DNA from: Isoptericola jiangsuensis
Lineage (GTDB): Bacteria > Actinomycetota > Actinomycetes > Actinomycetales > Cellulomonadaceae
Direction: 5' to 3'
NCBI RefSeq assembly: GCF_002563715.1
Contig: NZ_PDJJ01000001.1
Coordinates: 1,798,001 to 1,862,000 of the forward strand
Length of the DNA: 64,000 bases
Shown here: positions 26,531-34,208 of the stretch, in pieces
Numbering within the stretch: position 1 is the first letter of the stretch
Layout: each line of letters begins with the position of its first letter
Program-made: the position numbers and the translations under genes
Notes under the pieces: model-generated
What the model saw: the letters and a program-made list of their open reading frames with translations, nothing else
Told to the model about the DNA's origin: nothing
The model's database searches: none

Positions 26531-27754
26531 ATGACCATCACCGCACCGGCAGGGTCGGCCGCCGACCCCGGGACGCACCCCCTGGAACGCCTGGAGGCCG
26601 ACTTCTACGGCTTCCAGGACCTCCTCACCCCCGTCGAGCAGGACGCCGTCGCGCGGGTCCGCGACTTCATGGAGCGCGAGGTGCGCCCCGTCGCCGACGA
26701 CTACTGGGAACGCGCCGAGTGCCCGGTTCACCTGTTCAAGCCCTTCGCGGAGCTCGGCTCGGTCGGCGCCGCCTGGCCCGAGACCGCGCAGTTCGAGAGC
26801 TCGGCCGTGTTCCGCGGCTGGGTCGGCATGGAGCTGGCCCGGGTCGACTCGTCGTTCTGCACCTTCATCGGCGTCTCCAGTGGCCTCGCGATGAGCTCCA
26901 TCGGCCTCGGGGGCTCCCCCGAGCAGCGGGACCGCTGGCTGCCGCCGATGGCCCGCGGCGACCTCATCGGCGCGTTCGGGCTCACCGAACCGCTGTCCGG
27001 CTCGGACACGGCTCGCGGCCTGCGCACCACCGCCACCCGTCACGGCGACACCTGGGTGCTCAACGGTGCCAAGCGGTGGATCGGGAACGCGACGTTCGCC
27101 GACGTCGTCGTGGTGTGGGCCAAGGACACCGCCGACGACCAGGTCAAGGGCTTCCTCGTGCGCCGGGGCGCGCCGGGCTTCACCGCCACCAAGATCGAGC
27201 GCAAGCAGTCGCTGCGGATCGTGCAGAACGCCGACATCACGCTGGTCGACGTCGAGGTCGCCGAGGCCGACCGGCTGCAGCGCATCGACAGCTTCCGCGA
27301 CCTGGCGAACGTCCTGCGGGTTACCCGCGACGGCGTCTCCTGGCAGGCGCTGGGCACGATGATCGGCGCCTACGAGGCCGCGGTCCGGTACACCAAGGAG
27401 CGCGAGCAGTTCGGCCACCCGATCGCCTCCTACCAGCTGGTCCAGGACAAGCTCGCCACCGCGCTCGGCAACATCACCGCCAGCCTGGGCATGTGCGTGC
27501 GCGTCGCGCAGATGCAGGACGCCGGCACCCAGCGCGACGAGCACGCCGCGCTCGCCAAGGCCTTCGTCACCACGCGGATGCGCGAGACCGTCGCGCTGGC
27601 CCGCGAGGTCTGCGGGGGCAACGGCATCACGCTGGACACCGGCGTGGCCCGCTACTTCGCCGACGCCGAGGCCGTCTACACCTTCGAGGGCACCCGCGAC
27701 ATGAACCACCTCATCGTCGGCCGTTCCGTCACGGGCCACGCGGCCTTCGTCTGA
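26531..27754 (+). CDS. Acyl-CoA dehydrogenase (glutaryl-CoA-dehydrogenase-like)
   Basis: A 407-residue flavoenzyme with the FGLTEPLSGSD motif (about 157-167), NGAKRWIGNATFAD, EREQFGHPIASYQLVQ, and the catalytic Glu in YTFEGTRDMNHLIVGR near the C-terminus. It resembles the glutaryl-CoA dehydrogenase/plant ACX4 branch, but whether it decarboxylates cannot be said. It makes the 2-enoyl-CoA for the MaoC hydratase and thiolase nearby. The ATG follows CGGAGA. It is cotranscribed with the thiolase 23 bp downstream. Confidence 0.9.
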   Translation: MTITAPAGSAADPGTHPLERLEADFYGFQDLLTPVEQDAVARVRDFMEREVRPVADDYWERAECPVHLFKPFAELGSVGAAWPETAQFESSAVFRGWVGMELARVDSSFCTFIGVSSGLAMSSIGLGGSPEQRDRWLPPMARGDLIGAFGLTEPLSGSDTARGLRTTATRHGDTWVLNGAKRWIGNATFADVVVVWAKDTADDQVKGFLVRRGAPGFTATKIERKQSLRIVQNADITLVDVEVAEADRLQRIDSFRDLANVLRVTRDGVSWQALGTMIGAYEAAVRYTKEREQFGHPIASYQLVQDKLATALGNITASLGMCVRVAQMQDAGTQRDEHAALAKAFVTTRMRETVALAREVCGGNGITLDTGVARYFADAEAVYTFEGTRDMNHLIVGRSVTGHAAFV

Positions 27755-27777
27755 GACCACACCACAGGAGGACTTCC

Positions 27778-29001
27778 ATGACCGAGGCCTACATCGTGGC
27801 CATGGCGCGCTCGCCGATCGGGCGCGCGCACAAGGGGTCGCTGCGCGAGGTGCGCGCCGACGACCTCGCCGCGCGGATGGTCCGCGCGGCGCTGGACCAG
27901 GTGCCCTCCCTCGACCCGTCGCGCGTCGAGGACCTCGTCCTCGGCTGCGGGCTGCCGGGCGGGGAGCAGGGCATGAACATGGGGCGGGTCGTCGCCGTCG
28001 CGCTCGGCCTGGACGGCGTGCCCGGCACCACCGTGACCCGGTACTGCGCGTCCAGCGTGCAGTCGACCCGCATGGCGTTCCACGCGATCAAGGCGGGCGA
28101 GGGGGACGTGTTCGTCTCCGCCGGCGCCGAGTCCGTCAGCGGGATGCGCGCGGGGTCGTCGGACCACATCGTCGGTCAGCAGCTGGAGAACCCCCGGTTC
28201 GCGGAGGCCGTCGAGCGGACCGCGAAGCGGGCGGTCGGCGGCGCCGCGCCGTGGACGGACCCCCGTGCGGACGGGGCCCTGCCGGACCCGTACATCGCCA
28301 TGGGGCAGACCGCGGAGAACCTCGCGTCGCTGTGCGGGATCACGCGGCAGGAGCAGGACGAGTTCGCCGCCCGTTCCCAGCAGCGTGCCGAGAAGGCCCT
28401 CGCGGACGGGTTCTGGGCGCGGGACATCACGCCGGTCACGCTCGACGACGGCACGGTCGTGGCCGCCGACGACGGACCGCGCGCCGGGACCACCGCGGCG
28501 CGGCTCGCGACGCTCGAGCCGGTGTTCCGGCCCGACGGCACCGTGACCGCGGGCAACGCCTGCCCGCTCAACGACGGCGCCGCGGCGCTGGTGATCGTCT
28601 CCGGGCGCGTCGTCGACGAGCTCGGGCTGCAGCCGGTCGCCCGGATCGTGTCGACGGGCGTCACCGGGCTGTCGCCGGAGATCATGGGCCTCGGCCCCGT
28701 CGAGGCGAGCCGGCAGGCGCTGCGGCGGGCGGGGCTGACGATCGAGGATATCGACCTGGTGGAGATCAACGAGGCGTTCGCCGCCCAGGTGATCCCGTCG
28801 GCCCGCGAGCTCGGCGTCGACCCCGACCGGCTCAACGTGCACGGCGGCGCCATCGCCGTCGGGCACCCGTTCGGGATGACCGGGGCGCGCATCACCTCCA
28901 CGCTCGTGCACGGGCTGGAGGCCACCGGCGGCCGGTTCGGCCTGGAGACCATGTGCGTCGGCGGCGGCCAGGGCATGGCGATGGTGCTCGAGCGCGTCTG
29001 A
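27778..29001 (+). CDS. Acetyl-CoA C-acyltransferase (thiolase)
   Basis: A 407-residue thiolase with the acyl-accepting Cys in TRYCASSVQSTR (about 91), the VEINEAFAAQ segment, GGAIAVGHPFGMTGAR with the active-site His, and the C-terminal CVGGGQGMAM with the second Cys. It should cleave 3-ketoacyl-CoA to acetyl-CoA plus a shortened acyl-CoA. It has a strong AGGAGG ribosome-binding site and ends at a long terminator. It is the last step of the pathway encoded here. Confidence 0.92.
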   Translation: MTEAYIVAMARSPIGRAHKGSLREVRADDLAARMVRAALDQVPSLDPSRVEDLVLGCGLPGGEQGMNMGRVVAVALGLDGVPGTTVTRYCASSVQSTRMAFHAIKAGEGDVFVSAGAESVSGMRAGSSDHIVGQQLENPRFAEAVERTAKRAVGGAAPWTDPRADGALPDPYIAMGQTAENLASLCGITRQEQDEFAARSQQRAEKALADGFWARDITPVTLDDGTVVAADDGPRAGTTAARLATLEPVFRPDGTVTAGNACPLNDGAAALVIVSGRVVDELGLQPVARIVSTGVTGLSPEIMGLGPVEASRQALRRAGLTIEDIDLVEINEAFAAQVIPSARELGVDPDRLNVHGGAIAVGHPFGMTGARITSTLVHGLEATGGRFGLETMCVGGGQGMAMVLERV

Positions 29002-29015
29002 CACCGGGCGCGGCA

Positions 29016-29058
29016 GCACGGCGGCGGGCGGCTCCGGGAGAGCCGCCCGCCGCCGTGC
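29016..29058. terminator. Strong hairpin after the thiolase
   Basis: A perfect 19-bp stem with a 5-nt CGGGA loop (arms 29016-29034 and 29040-29058), 14 bp after the thiolase stop. The converging MaoC gene ends 33 bp further on, so it may act in both directions. Confidence 0.8.
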
Positions 29059-29091
29059 GTCCGGGTCCGTCCGGCGTCCCCGGCGCCGGGC

Positions 29092-29547
29092 TCAGCCGCC
29101 GGGGACGTACAGCGCCAGCGTCTGCGCGACGAGCGCCGGGCGCTCGGCGCCCTCCAGCTCGACCGTGACGGTCGAGGAGAGCCGCACGCCGTGGCCCGCC
29201 GGCTCCGCGCCGGTGATCTCGACCGTCGCGCGGACGCGGCCCCCGGCCGGCACCGGGGTGAGGAACCGGACCGTGTCGAGCCCGTAGTTGACGGCCATCG
29301 CGGTGCGCCCGACGTCGAGCAGCTCACCGGTGAGCCGCGGCAGGAGCGCCAGGGTGAGGTACCCGTGCGCGATGGTGCCCCCGAACGGGCCGTCGGCGGC
29401 CCGCTCCACGTCCAGGTGGATCCACTGGTGGTCCTCCGTGGCGTCCGCGAACGCGGTGATGCGCGGCTGGTCGACGGTGAACCAGTCGCCGGTGGCGCGC
29501 TGCCCGACGGCGTCGGCGAGCGCGGCGGGGCTCTCGACGGTGATCAC
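29092..29547 (-). CDS. MaoC-like (R)-enoyl-CoA hydratase
   Basis: A 151-residue hotdog hydratase with the hydratase-2 signature: Asp and His in FADATEDHQWIHLD (about 33-46), then FGGTIAHGYLTLALLP. It should hydrate trans-2-enoyl-CoA to (R)-3-hydroxyacyl-CoA, which the SDR encoded directly upstream could oxidise. The GTG start overlaps the SDR stop (GTGA). It is the last gene of the ADH-SDR-MaoC operon. Confidence 0.9.
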   Translation of the reverse strand: MITVESPAALADAVGQRATGDWFTVDQPRITAFADATEDHQWIHLDVERAADGPFGGTIAHGYLTLALLPRLTGELLDVGRTAMAVNYGLDTVRFLTPVPAGGRVRATVEITGAEPAGHGVRLSSTVTVELEGAERPALVAQTLALYVPGG

Positions 29548-30305
29548 GCCTTCGGCCCACCGGCCACGTAGAGGACCTGGCCGTTGGTGAACCCGGCCTC
29601 CTGCGAGCAGAAGAACGACACGGCCGCGGCGATGTCCTCCGGCTGCCCGACCCGGCCGACGGGCACGTCGGCGGCCATGTGCGCGAGGAAGTCCTCCAGG
29701 GGCACACCGACCCGTCGCGCGGTCTCCGCGATCATCTCGGTGGCGACGACACCCGGCGCGACGGCGTTCGCCGTGACGCCGAACTTGCCGAGCTCGACGG
29801 CGAGCGTCTTGGTGAACCCCTGCATCCCGGCCTTGGCGGCGGCGTAGTTGGCCTGCCCGCGGTTGCCGAGCGCCGAGGTGCTCGACAGGTTGACGACGCG
29901 GCCCCAGCCCGCCTCGACCATGCCGCCCTGCACCGCGCGGGTCATGAGGAACGCGCCGCGCAGGTGCACGGAGAGCACCGCGTCCCAGTCGTCGGTGGAC
30001 ATCTTGAACAGCAGGTTGTCGCGCAGGATGCCGGCGTTGTTGACCAGGATCGTCGCGGCACCGAGCTCGGCGGTGACGCGGGCGACGGCGTCGGCGACGG
30101 ACTGCTCGTCCGCGACGTCCACGCCGACGCCGATCGCCCGGTGGCCGTCGGCGGCGAGCCGGGCCGCCGTCTCGGCCGCGACGTCCTCGAGCAGGTCGAG
30201 CACGGCCACGGCGTGCCCGTCCGCGGCGAGGCGGGCGGCGGTGGCGGCACCGATGCCGCGGGCGCCGCCGGTGACGATCGCGACACGTGCGGGGGAGGCT
30301 GTCAT
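29544..30305 (-). CDS. FabG-like SDR (3-hydroxyacyl-CoA dehydrogenase candidate)
   Basis: A 253-residue classical SDR, close to FabG/PhaB in motifs: TGGARGIGAATA, NNAGILRDNLLFKM, Ser in VNLSSTSALGN, YAAAKAG, and PGVVATEM. NNAGIxRDxxxxKM is shared with acetoacetyl-CoA and 3-oxoacyl-ACP reductases. With the MaoC hydratase it would make a 3-ketoacyl-CoA for the thiolase. Its ATG overlaps the ADH stop (ATGA). Confidence 0.9.
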   Translation of the reverse strand: MTASPARVAIVTGGARGIGAATAARLAADGHAVAVLDLLEDVAAETAARLAADGHRAIGVGVDVADEQSVADAVARVTAELGAATILVNNAGILRDNLLFKMSTDDWDAVLSVHLRGAFLMTRAVQGGMVEAGWGRVVNLSSTSALGNRGQANYAAAKAGMQGFTKTLAVELGKFGVTANAVAPGVVATEMIAETARRVGVPLEDFLAHMAADVPVGRVGQPEDIAAAVSFFCSQEAGFTNGQVLYVAGGPKA

Positions 30306-31423
30306 GCGGGGTTCCTCTCGTCGAAGGTGATGAGCTGGCGCAGCTCCTCGCCGGCGGCGAGGGCGTCCAGCGCTCGGGGGAGCTCGTCGAGCCCGATGCG
30401 GGCCGAGACGAGCCGTTCCAGCGGCAGTCGTCCTGCGCGCCAGAGTTCCACGTATCGGGGGATGTCGCGGCCCGGTACCGCGGAGCCCAGGTAGGAGCCG
30501 ACGACGGTCCGCGCCTCGGCGGTCAGCGTCAACGGGGCCAGCGTGGCCCGGTCGGCGGGACCGGGCAGACCGACCGTCACCGTGGTCCCGCCCGGCGCGG
30601 TGAGGGCGTACGCCGTCTCGAACGCCCGGGCCGAGCCGGCAGCCTCGACGACGACGGGTGCCCGGACGCCGGCCGCGACGGCCTCGTCGGGCGTGAGCGC
30701 CCGGGCGGCACCGAGCTCGCGGGCCAGGGCCAGCTTGCCGGGCACGGTGTCGACCCCGGTCACCTCGTGCCCGAGGGCGCGGGCCACGAGCAGCGCGGCC
30801 ATGCCGACCCCGCCGAGCCCGACGACGGTGACGGGGTCGCCGGGCGCGGGCCGCCCGGCGTTGAGGACGGCGCCGCCGCCAGTGAGGACCGCGCAGCCGA
30901 GCAGGGCGGCGACGTCGGCCGGGACGTCGTCGGGCACCGCCACGACGGACGTGGCGGAGACCACGGCGTGGGTGGCGAACGCGCTCACGCCCAGGTGGTG
31001 GTGGACGTCCTGGCCGGCGCGGTGCAGCCGGCGGACGCCCCCCACGAGCTCCCCGGCCGCGTTCGCGGCGGAGCCGACGCTGCACGGCAGGCGGCCGTCG
31101 GTGGCGCAGGCGGCGCACGCCCCGCAGCGGGGGAGGAAGGTCATGACGACGCGGGCGCCCACCGGGACGGCGGTGCCCGGCCCGACGTCCTCGACGATGC
31201 CGGCGGCCTCGTGCCCGAGGAGCATCGGGGTGGGACGCACCCGGTTGCCGTCGACGACGGAGAGGTCGGAGTGGCACAGCCCGGCGGCCTCGATCCGGAC
31301 GGCGACCTCGCCGGGTCCGGGCGGGTCGAGCTCGAGCGGTCCGACGGTGATCGGGCTCGCCCTGCTCCAGGGCGCGGGCGCTCCGCAGCGTTCCAGCACG
31401 GCACCGGTGATCTGCACGGTCAC
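30302..31423 (-). CDS. Zinc-dependent alcohol dehydrogenase (class III-like MDR)
   Basis: A 373-residue MDR enzyme with catalytic-zinc residues GLCHSD and GHEAAG, a structural-zinc cluster C-x2-C-x2-C-x7-C (CGACAACATDGRLPC), and the VVGLGGVGMAAL NAD loop. It resembles aryl/alkyl alcohol and mycothiol- or S-hydroxymethyl-type dehydrogenases. The GTG start has a very good GAGGAGG ribosome-binding site. It heads the ADH-SDR-MaoC operon and has the regulon palindrome over its promoter. It could oxidise an alcohol substrate before CoA activation. Confidence 0.88.
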   Translation of the reverse strand: MTVQITGAVLERCGAPAPWSRASPITVGPLELDPPGPGEVAVRIEAAGLCHSDLSVVDGNRVRPTPMLLGHEAAGIVEDVGPGTAVPVGARVVMTFLPRCGACAACATDGRLPCSVGSAANAAGELVGGVRRLHRAGQDVHHHLGVSAFATHAVVSATSVVAVPDDVPADVAALLGCAVLTGGGAVLNAGRPAPGDPVTVVGLGGVGMAALLVARALGHEVTGVDTVPGKLALARELGAARALTPDEAVAAGVRAPVVVEAAGSARAFETAYALTAPGGTTVTVGLPGPADRATLAPLTLTAEARTVVGSYLGSAVPGRDIPRYVELWRAGRLPLERLVSARIGLDELPRALDALAAGEELRQLITFDERNPA

Positions 31424-31452
31424 GACCTCCTCGTCGTCGACGGTGCGCCCAG

Positions 31453-31472
31453 CATACCGACCGCGCGGTATG
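31453..31472. promoter_or_regulatory. Operator copy 4 (perfect palindrome) over the ADH promoter
   Basis: CATACCG-ACCGCG-CGGTATG is the exact reverse complement of the site at 24286-24305. Read on the minus strand it contains TATGCT (-10), with TCGACG 17 bp upstream as -35, so a bound repressor would block the ADH-SDR-MaoC operon. Confidence 0.75.
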
Positions 31473-31555
31473 CCGTCGACCAGGGTGTCTCCACCCCGTG
31501 CCCCACCCCGCGTCCAGGGCCTCGCGCCGCGCCCGCGAGGCCGTCACCAGCGCGG

Positions 31556-31608
31556 TTGACACCCGTCCGGGCGAGGCGTGTACTTGATCTGTTCGAACAC
31601 GCGTTCGA
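31556..31608 (+). promoter_or_regulatory. SOS-regulated promoter of the mutasome operon
   Basis: A consensus -35 TTGACA (31556-31561), 17-bp spacer and TGTACT (31579-31584) are followed at 31593-31608 by TCGAAC-ACGC-GTTCGA, a perfect actinobacterial LexA box. LexA bound there would cover the transcription start; cleavage after DNA damage would switch on imuA', imuB and dnaE2. Confidence 0.88.
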
Positions 31609-31663
31609 ACACGAACGAACTGCTGTGGTCCTGCTGACGGCTCGACCGCCGGAGGGGGGCAGC

Positions 31664-32416
31664 ATGACCGTCGCCGTCGAGGAGCGTCGGACCCGACCGG
31701 CGTCGGACACCGCGCGGGCCCGGGCGCTCGCCGCGCTCGCCGCGGGGGAGCAGGGCAGACGTCGTGCCCCGCTCGTGGTGCCCGCGGACCAGCCTCCGCC
31801 GCGCGCCACCCTGCCGGTCCACCCGGCCCTGGCCGCGCTGCTGCCCGGCGGCGTGCTGCCCCTCGGGGGCGTCCTCGCCGTCCAGGGGTCCACCAGCCTG
31901 CTGCTCGGGCTGCTCGCCGCACCGTCCCACGGCGGCGCCTGGACCGCCCTCGTCGGCGCTCCCGCGGTCGGGCTGCTCGCCGCCGCCGACGCCGGCCTGG
32001 ACCTGACCCGCACGGCCGTCGTCCCCGCCCCCGGCCCGGACGCCCCCGCCGTGCTCGCCGCGCTCCTCGACGGGATGGACGTCGTCGTCGTCGGGCCGGG
32101 CGTCGCGCTCGCGGACACCGACCGGCGCCGGCTCGCCGCCCGGGCCCGTCAGCGTGACGTCGTGCTCGTGGCCACGCAGCGCTGGCCCGGCGCGCACGTC
32201 GTCCTCGACGCCCGCGGCGGCACCTGGGCCGGTGCGGACGCGGGCGCCGGCTGGCTGCGGCGCCGCACCCTGCGCGTGCTGCGCACCGGGCGCGGCGCGG
32301 TCGCGCGGCCCGTGGAGATCGACGTCGAGGTCCCGCTCGGGGCCGTCGAGAGCCTCCCGCCGTCCCCGCCCGAGGAGGAGCGGGCGCCGGGCGGGCGGCA
32401 CCTGCGCGCGGCATGA
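31664..32416 (+). CDS. imuA': ImuA' mutasome accessory protein
   Basis: A 250-residue protein in the first position of the SOS-controlled imuA'-imuB-dnaE2 cassette. It has the RecA-like core outline of actinobacterial ImuA' (HPALAALLPGGVLPLGGVLAV, then a degenerate P-loop-like GSTSLLLGLL near residue 85), but no intact Walker A. In mycobacteria ImuA' interacts with ImuB and is needed for damage-induced mutagenesis. The ATG follows GGAGGGGGG. Its stop overlaps the start of a 60-codon repeat ORF that separates it from imuB. Confidence 0.85.
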   Translation: MTVAVEERRTRPASDTARARALAALAAGEQGRRRAPLVVPADQPPPRATLPVHPALAALLPGGVLPLGGVLAVQGSTSLLLGLLAAPSHGGAWTALVGAPAVGLLAAADAGLDLTRTAVVPAPGPDAPAVLAALLDGMDVVVVGPGVALADTDRRRLAARARQRDVVLVATQRWPGAHVVLDARGGTWAGADAGAGWLRRRTLRVLRTGRGAVARPVEIDVEVPLGAVESLPPSPPEEERAPGGRHLRAA

Positions 32417-32578
32417 GCGCGAGGAGCCCCCGCGCAGGGGCGCCGAGGGACGAGGTGCACCCGGAGCGGGGCACCGCAGGGCGCGTGCAGGTCCAGCACG
32501 GCATGAGCGCGAGGAGCCCCCGCGCAGGGGCGCCGAGGGACGAGGTGCACCCGGAGCGGGGCACCGCAGGGCGCGTGC
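32409..32578 (+). repeat. Tandem 80-bp direct repeat between imuA' and imuB
   Basis: Two identical 80-bp copies (32409-32488 and 32499-32578) with a 90-bp period. Each begins CGGCATGAGCGCGA, and the first 14 bases occur a third time at the imuB start (32588-32601). Each copy contains a stem-loop GGTGC(A)CCCG-GAG-CGGGGCACC with one bulged A (32454-32475 and 32544-32565). This looks like a REP-like element that was inserted or duplicated by slippage at the ATGAGCGCGA start sequence. Confidence 0.9.
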
Positions 32579-32595
32579 GGAGGGACACGGCATGA
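32413..32595 (+). CDS. 60-codon ORF made of the two repeats (doubtful gene)
   Basis: An ORF of 60 residues lies exactly between imuA' and imuB. Its ATG overlaps the imuA' stop and its stop overlaps the imuB ATG (ATGA at both ends). The protein is two copies of a 30-residue unit beginning MSARSPRAGAPRDEVHPERG. A good ribosome-binding site (GGAGGG) is seen only before imuB. It may merely pass ribosomes from imuA' to imuB by coupling; a real peptide function is unproven. Confidence 0.35.
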   Translation: MSARSPRAGAPRDEVHPERGTAGRVQVQHGMSARSPRAGAPRDEVHPERGTAGRVRRDTA

Positions 32596-34208
32596 GCGCG
32601 ACCCGCACGGCGGTGCTGTGGGTGCCGGACTGGCCGGTGGTGGCCGCGCTGACGACGGCGGGGCTGGACGCGCACGTCCCGGCCGCGGTGCTGGGCGCCC
32701 GGTCGGGGGGCGGCACGCGGGCGGGGCGCAGCGTGGTGGCGACGTCCGCGGTGGCGCGCACCGCGGGGGTGCGGCGCGGGATGCGTCGGCGGCAGGCGCA
32801 GGAGGCGTGCCCGGACCTGGTGCTGCTGGACGCCGACGACGCCCGGGACGCGCGCGCGTTCGAGCCGGTGGCGCTGGCCGCGGAGACGGTGGTGGCGGGC
32901 CTCGAGGTCGCGCGGCCGGGGCTGCTGCTCCTGCCGGCGGACGGCGCGGCCCGCTACCACGGGTCGGAGCGGGCGCTCGCGGAGCGGCTGGTCGCGGCGG
33001 TGGCGGAGACGGGGCACGAGTGCCAGGTGGGGGTGGCGGACGGTCTGCTCGCCGCGGTGCTGGCGGCGCGGGAGGACGCGGTCGTGCCGCCGGGGGAGTC
33101 GGCCGCGGCGCTGGCGGGCCGTGGCGTGGGCGAGCTGGTGCACGCCGTCTGCGACCCGGGCGTCGTGGCGGCGGTGCGGGAGGCGGCGGGGCTGTGGTGG
33201 CGGCTGGGGCTGCACACCCTCGGCGACCTGGCGGCGCTGCCCCCGGCGAGCGTCGCCGCGCGGTTCGGGGAGCTGGGCACGTGGGCGCACCGGCTGGCCC
33301 GCGGCCTGGACGAGCGTCCGCCCGCACGGCGACGTCCCGAGGCGGACCTCGCCGTGGCGACGGACCTGGACCCGCCCGCCGACCGGGTGGACGTCGCCGC
33401 GTTCGCCGCGCGCCGGCTCGCCGAGGAGCTGCACGTCCTGCTGGTGGGCCGCGGCCTGGCGTGCTCGCGGCTGCGCATCACGGCCCGCACCACCGAGGGC
33501 GAGCTGGAGCGGCTGTGGCGCACGGAGGCGGTCGCGGGCGGCCTGGACGCGGCGAGGCTCACCGACCGGGTGCGCTGGCAGCTGGAGGGCTGGCTCACCG
33601 ACGCGGCCCTGCGGCGCACGGGCACCGGCGGCTCGCCGCACGTCGCGCCGCTGGTGCACCTCGCGCTCGCCGCGGAGGACGTCGCGCCCGCGGGGACGCA
33701 CCAGCCGAGCCTGTGGGGTCCCGACGCGGGCGGGGACACCCGCGCCCGGCAGGCGCTGGACCGGGTGCAAGGGCTGCTCGGCGGGCAGGGCGTGCTGGCC
33801 GTGCGGCTCCAGGGCGGGCGGGACGCCCGCAGCCGGGTGGCGCTCGTCCCCTACGGGGAGGAGGCCGAGCCCGCCCGTCCCGCCGACCGGCCGTGGCCCG
33901 GCGCGCTGCCCAGCCCGGCGCCCGCCACCGTGCTGCCCGAGCCGCTGCCCGCCCGCGTCCTGGACGCGGCCGGGCGCGACGTCGTCGTCGACGCGCGGCT
34001 CGCCGCGAGCGGCGACCCGGCGAGCGTGCGCTGGGAGCACGGCGCGGGCGCCGTCACGGACTGGGCCGGACCCTGGCCGCTGGCCGAGCGCTGGTGGACG
34101 GACGGCGGGACGCGACGCGTGCACCTGCAGGTCGTCCTCGACGACGGCCGCGGGCTGCTGCTCGCGCAGACGGCCGGCACCTGGACGGTGGAGGCCTGCT
34201 ATGACTAG
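32592..34208 (+). CDS. imuB: ImuB, Y-family polymerase-like mutasome scaffold
   Basis: A 538-residue DNA-polymerase-Y-fold protein. The usual catalytic acidic motifs are absent: the first motif reads VPDWPVVAAL and the palm motif PADGAARYHGSE. This fits known ImuB proteins, which are inactive polymerases that bring DnaE2 to the beta clamp. A clamp-binding motif QPSLWG is at residues 371-376. The start follows GGAGGG. Its stop lies 8 bases inside dnaE2, so the two are translationally coupled. Confidence 0.92.
   Translation: MSATRTAVLWVPDWPVVAALTTAGLDAHVPAAVLGARSGGGTRAGRSVVATSAVARTAGVRRGMRRRQAQEACPDLVLLDADDARDARAFEPVALAAETVVAGLEVARPGLLLLPADGAARYHGSERALAERLVAAVAETGHECQVGVADGLLAAVLAAREDAVVPPGESAAALAGRGVGELVHAVCDPGVVAAVREAAGLWWRLGLHTLGDLAALPPASVAARFGELGTWAHRLARGLDERPPARRRPEADLAVATDLDPPADRVDVAAFAARRLAEELHVLLVGRGLACSRLRITARTTEGELERLWRTEAVAGGLDAARLTDRVRWQLEGWLTDAALRRTGTGGSPHVAPLVHLALAAEDVAPAGTHQPSLWGPDAGGDTRARQALDRVQGLLGGQGVLAVRLQGGRDARSRVALVPYGEEAEPARPADRPWPGALPSPAPATVLPEPLPARVLDAAGRDVVVDARLAASGDPASVRWEHGAGAVTDWAGPWPLAERWWTDGGTRRVHLQVVLDDGRGLLLAQTAGTWTVEACYD

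Noticed and set aside
32413-32595. A genuine 60-residue mutasome protein made of two 30-residue repeats
   Set aside because: Listed only as a doubtful ORF: it is a direct product of the DNA duplication, lacks its own good ribosome-binding site, and is more simply a coupling spacer.
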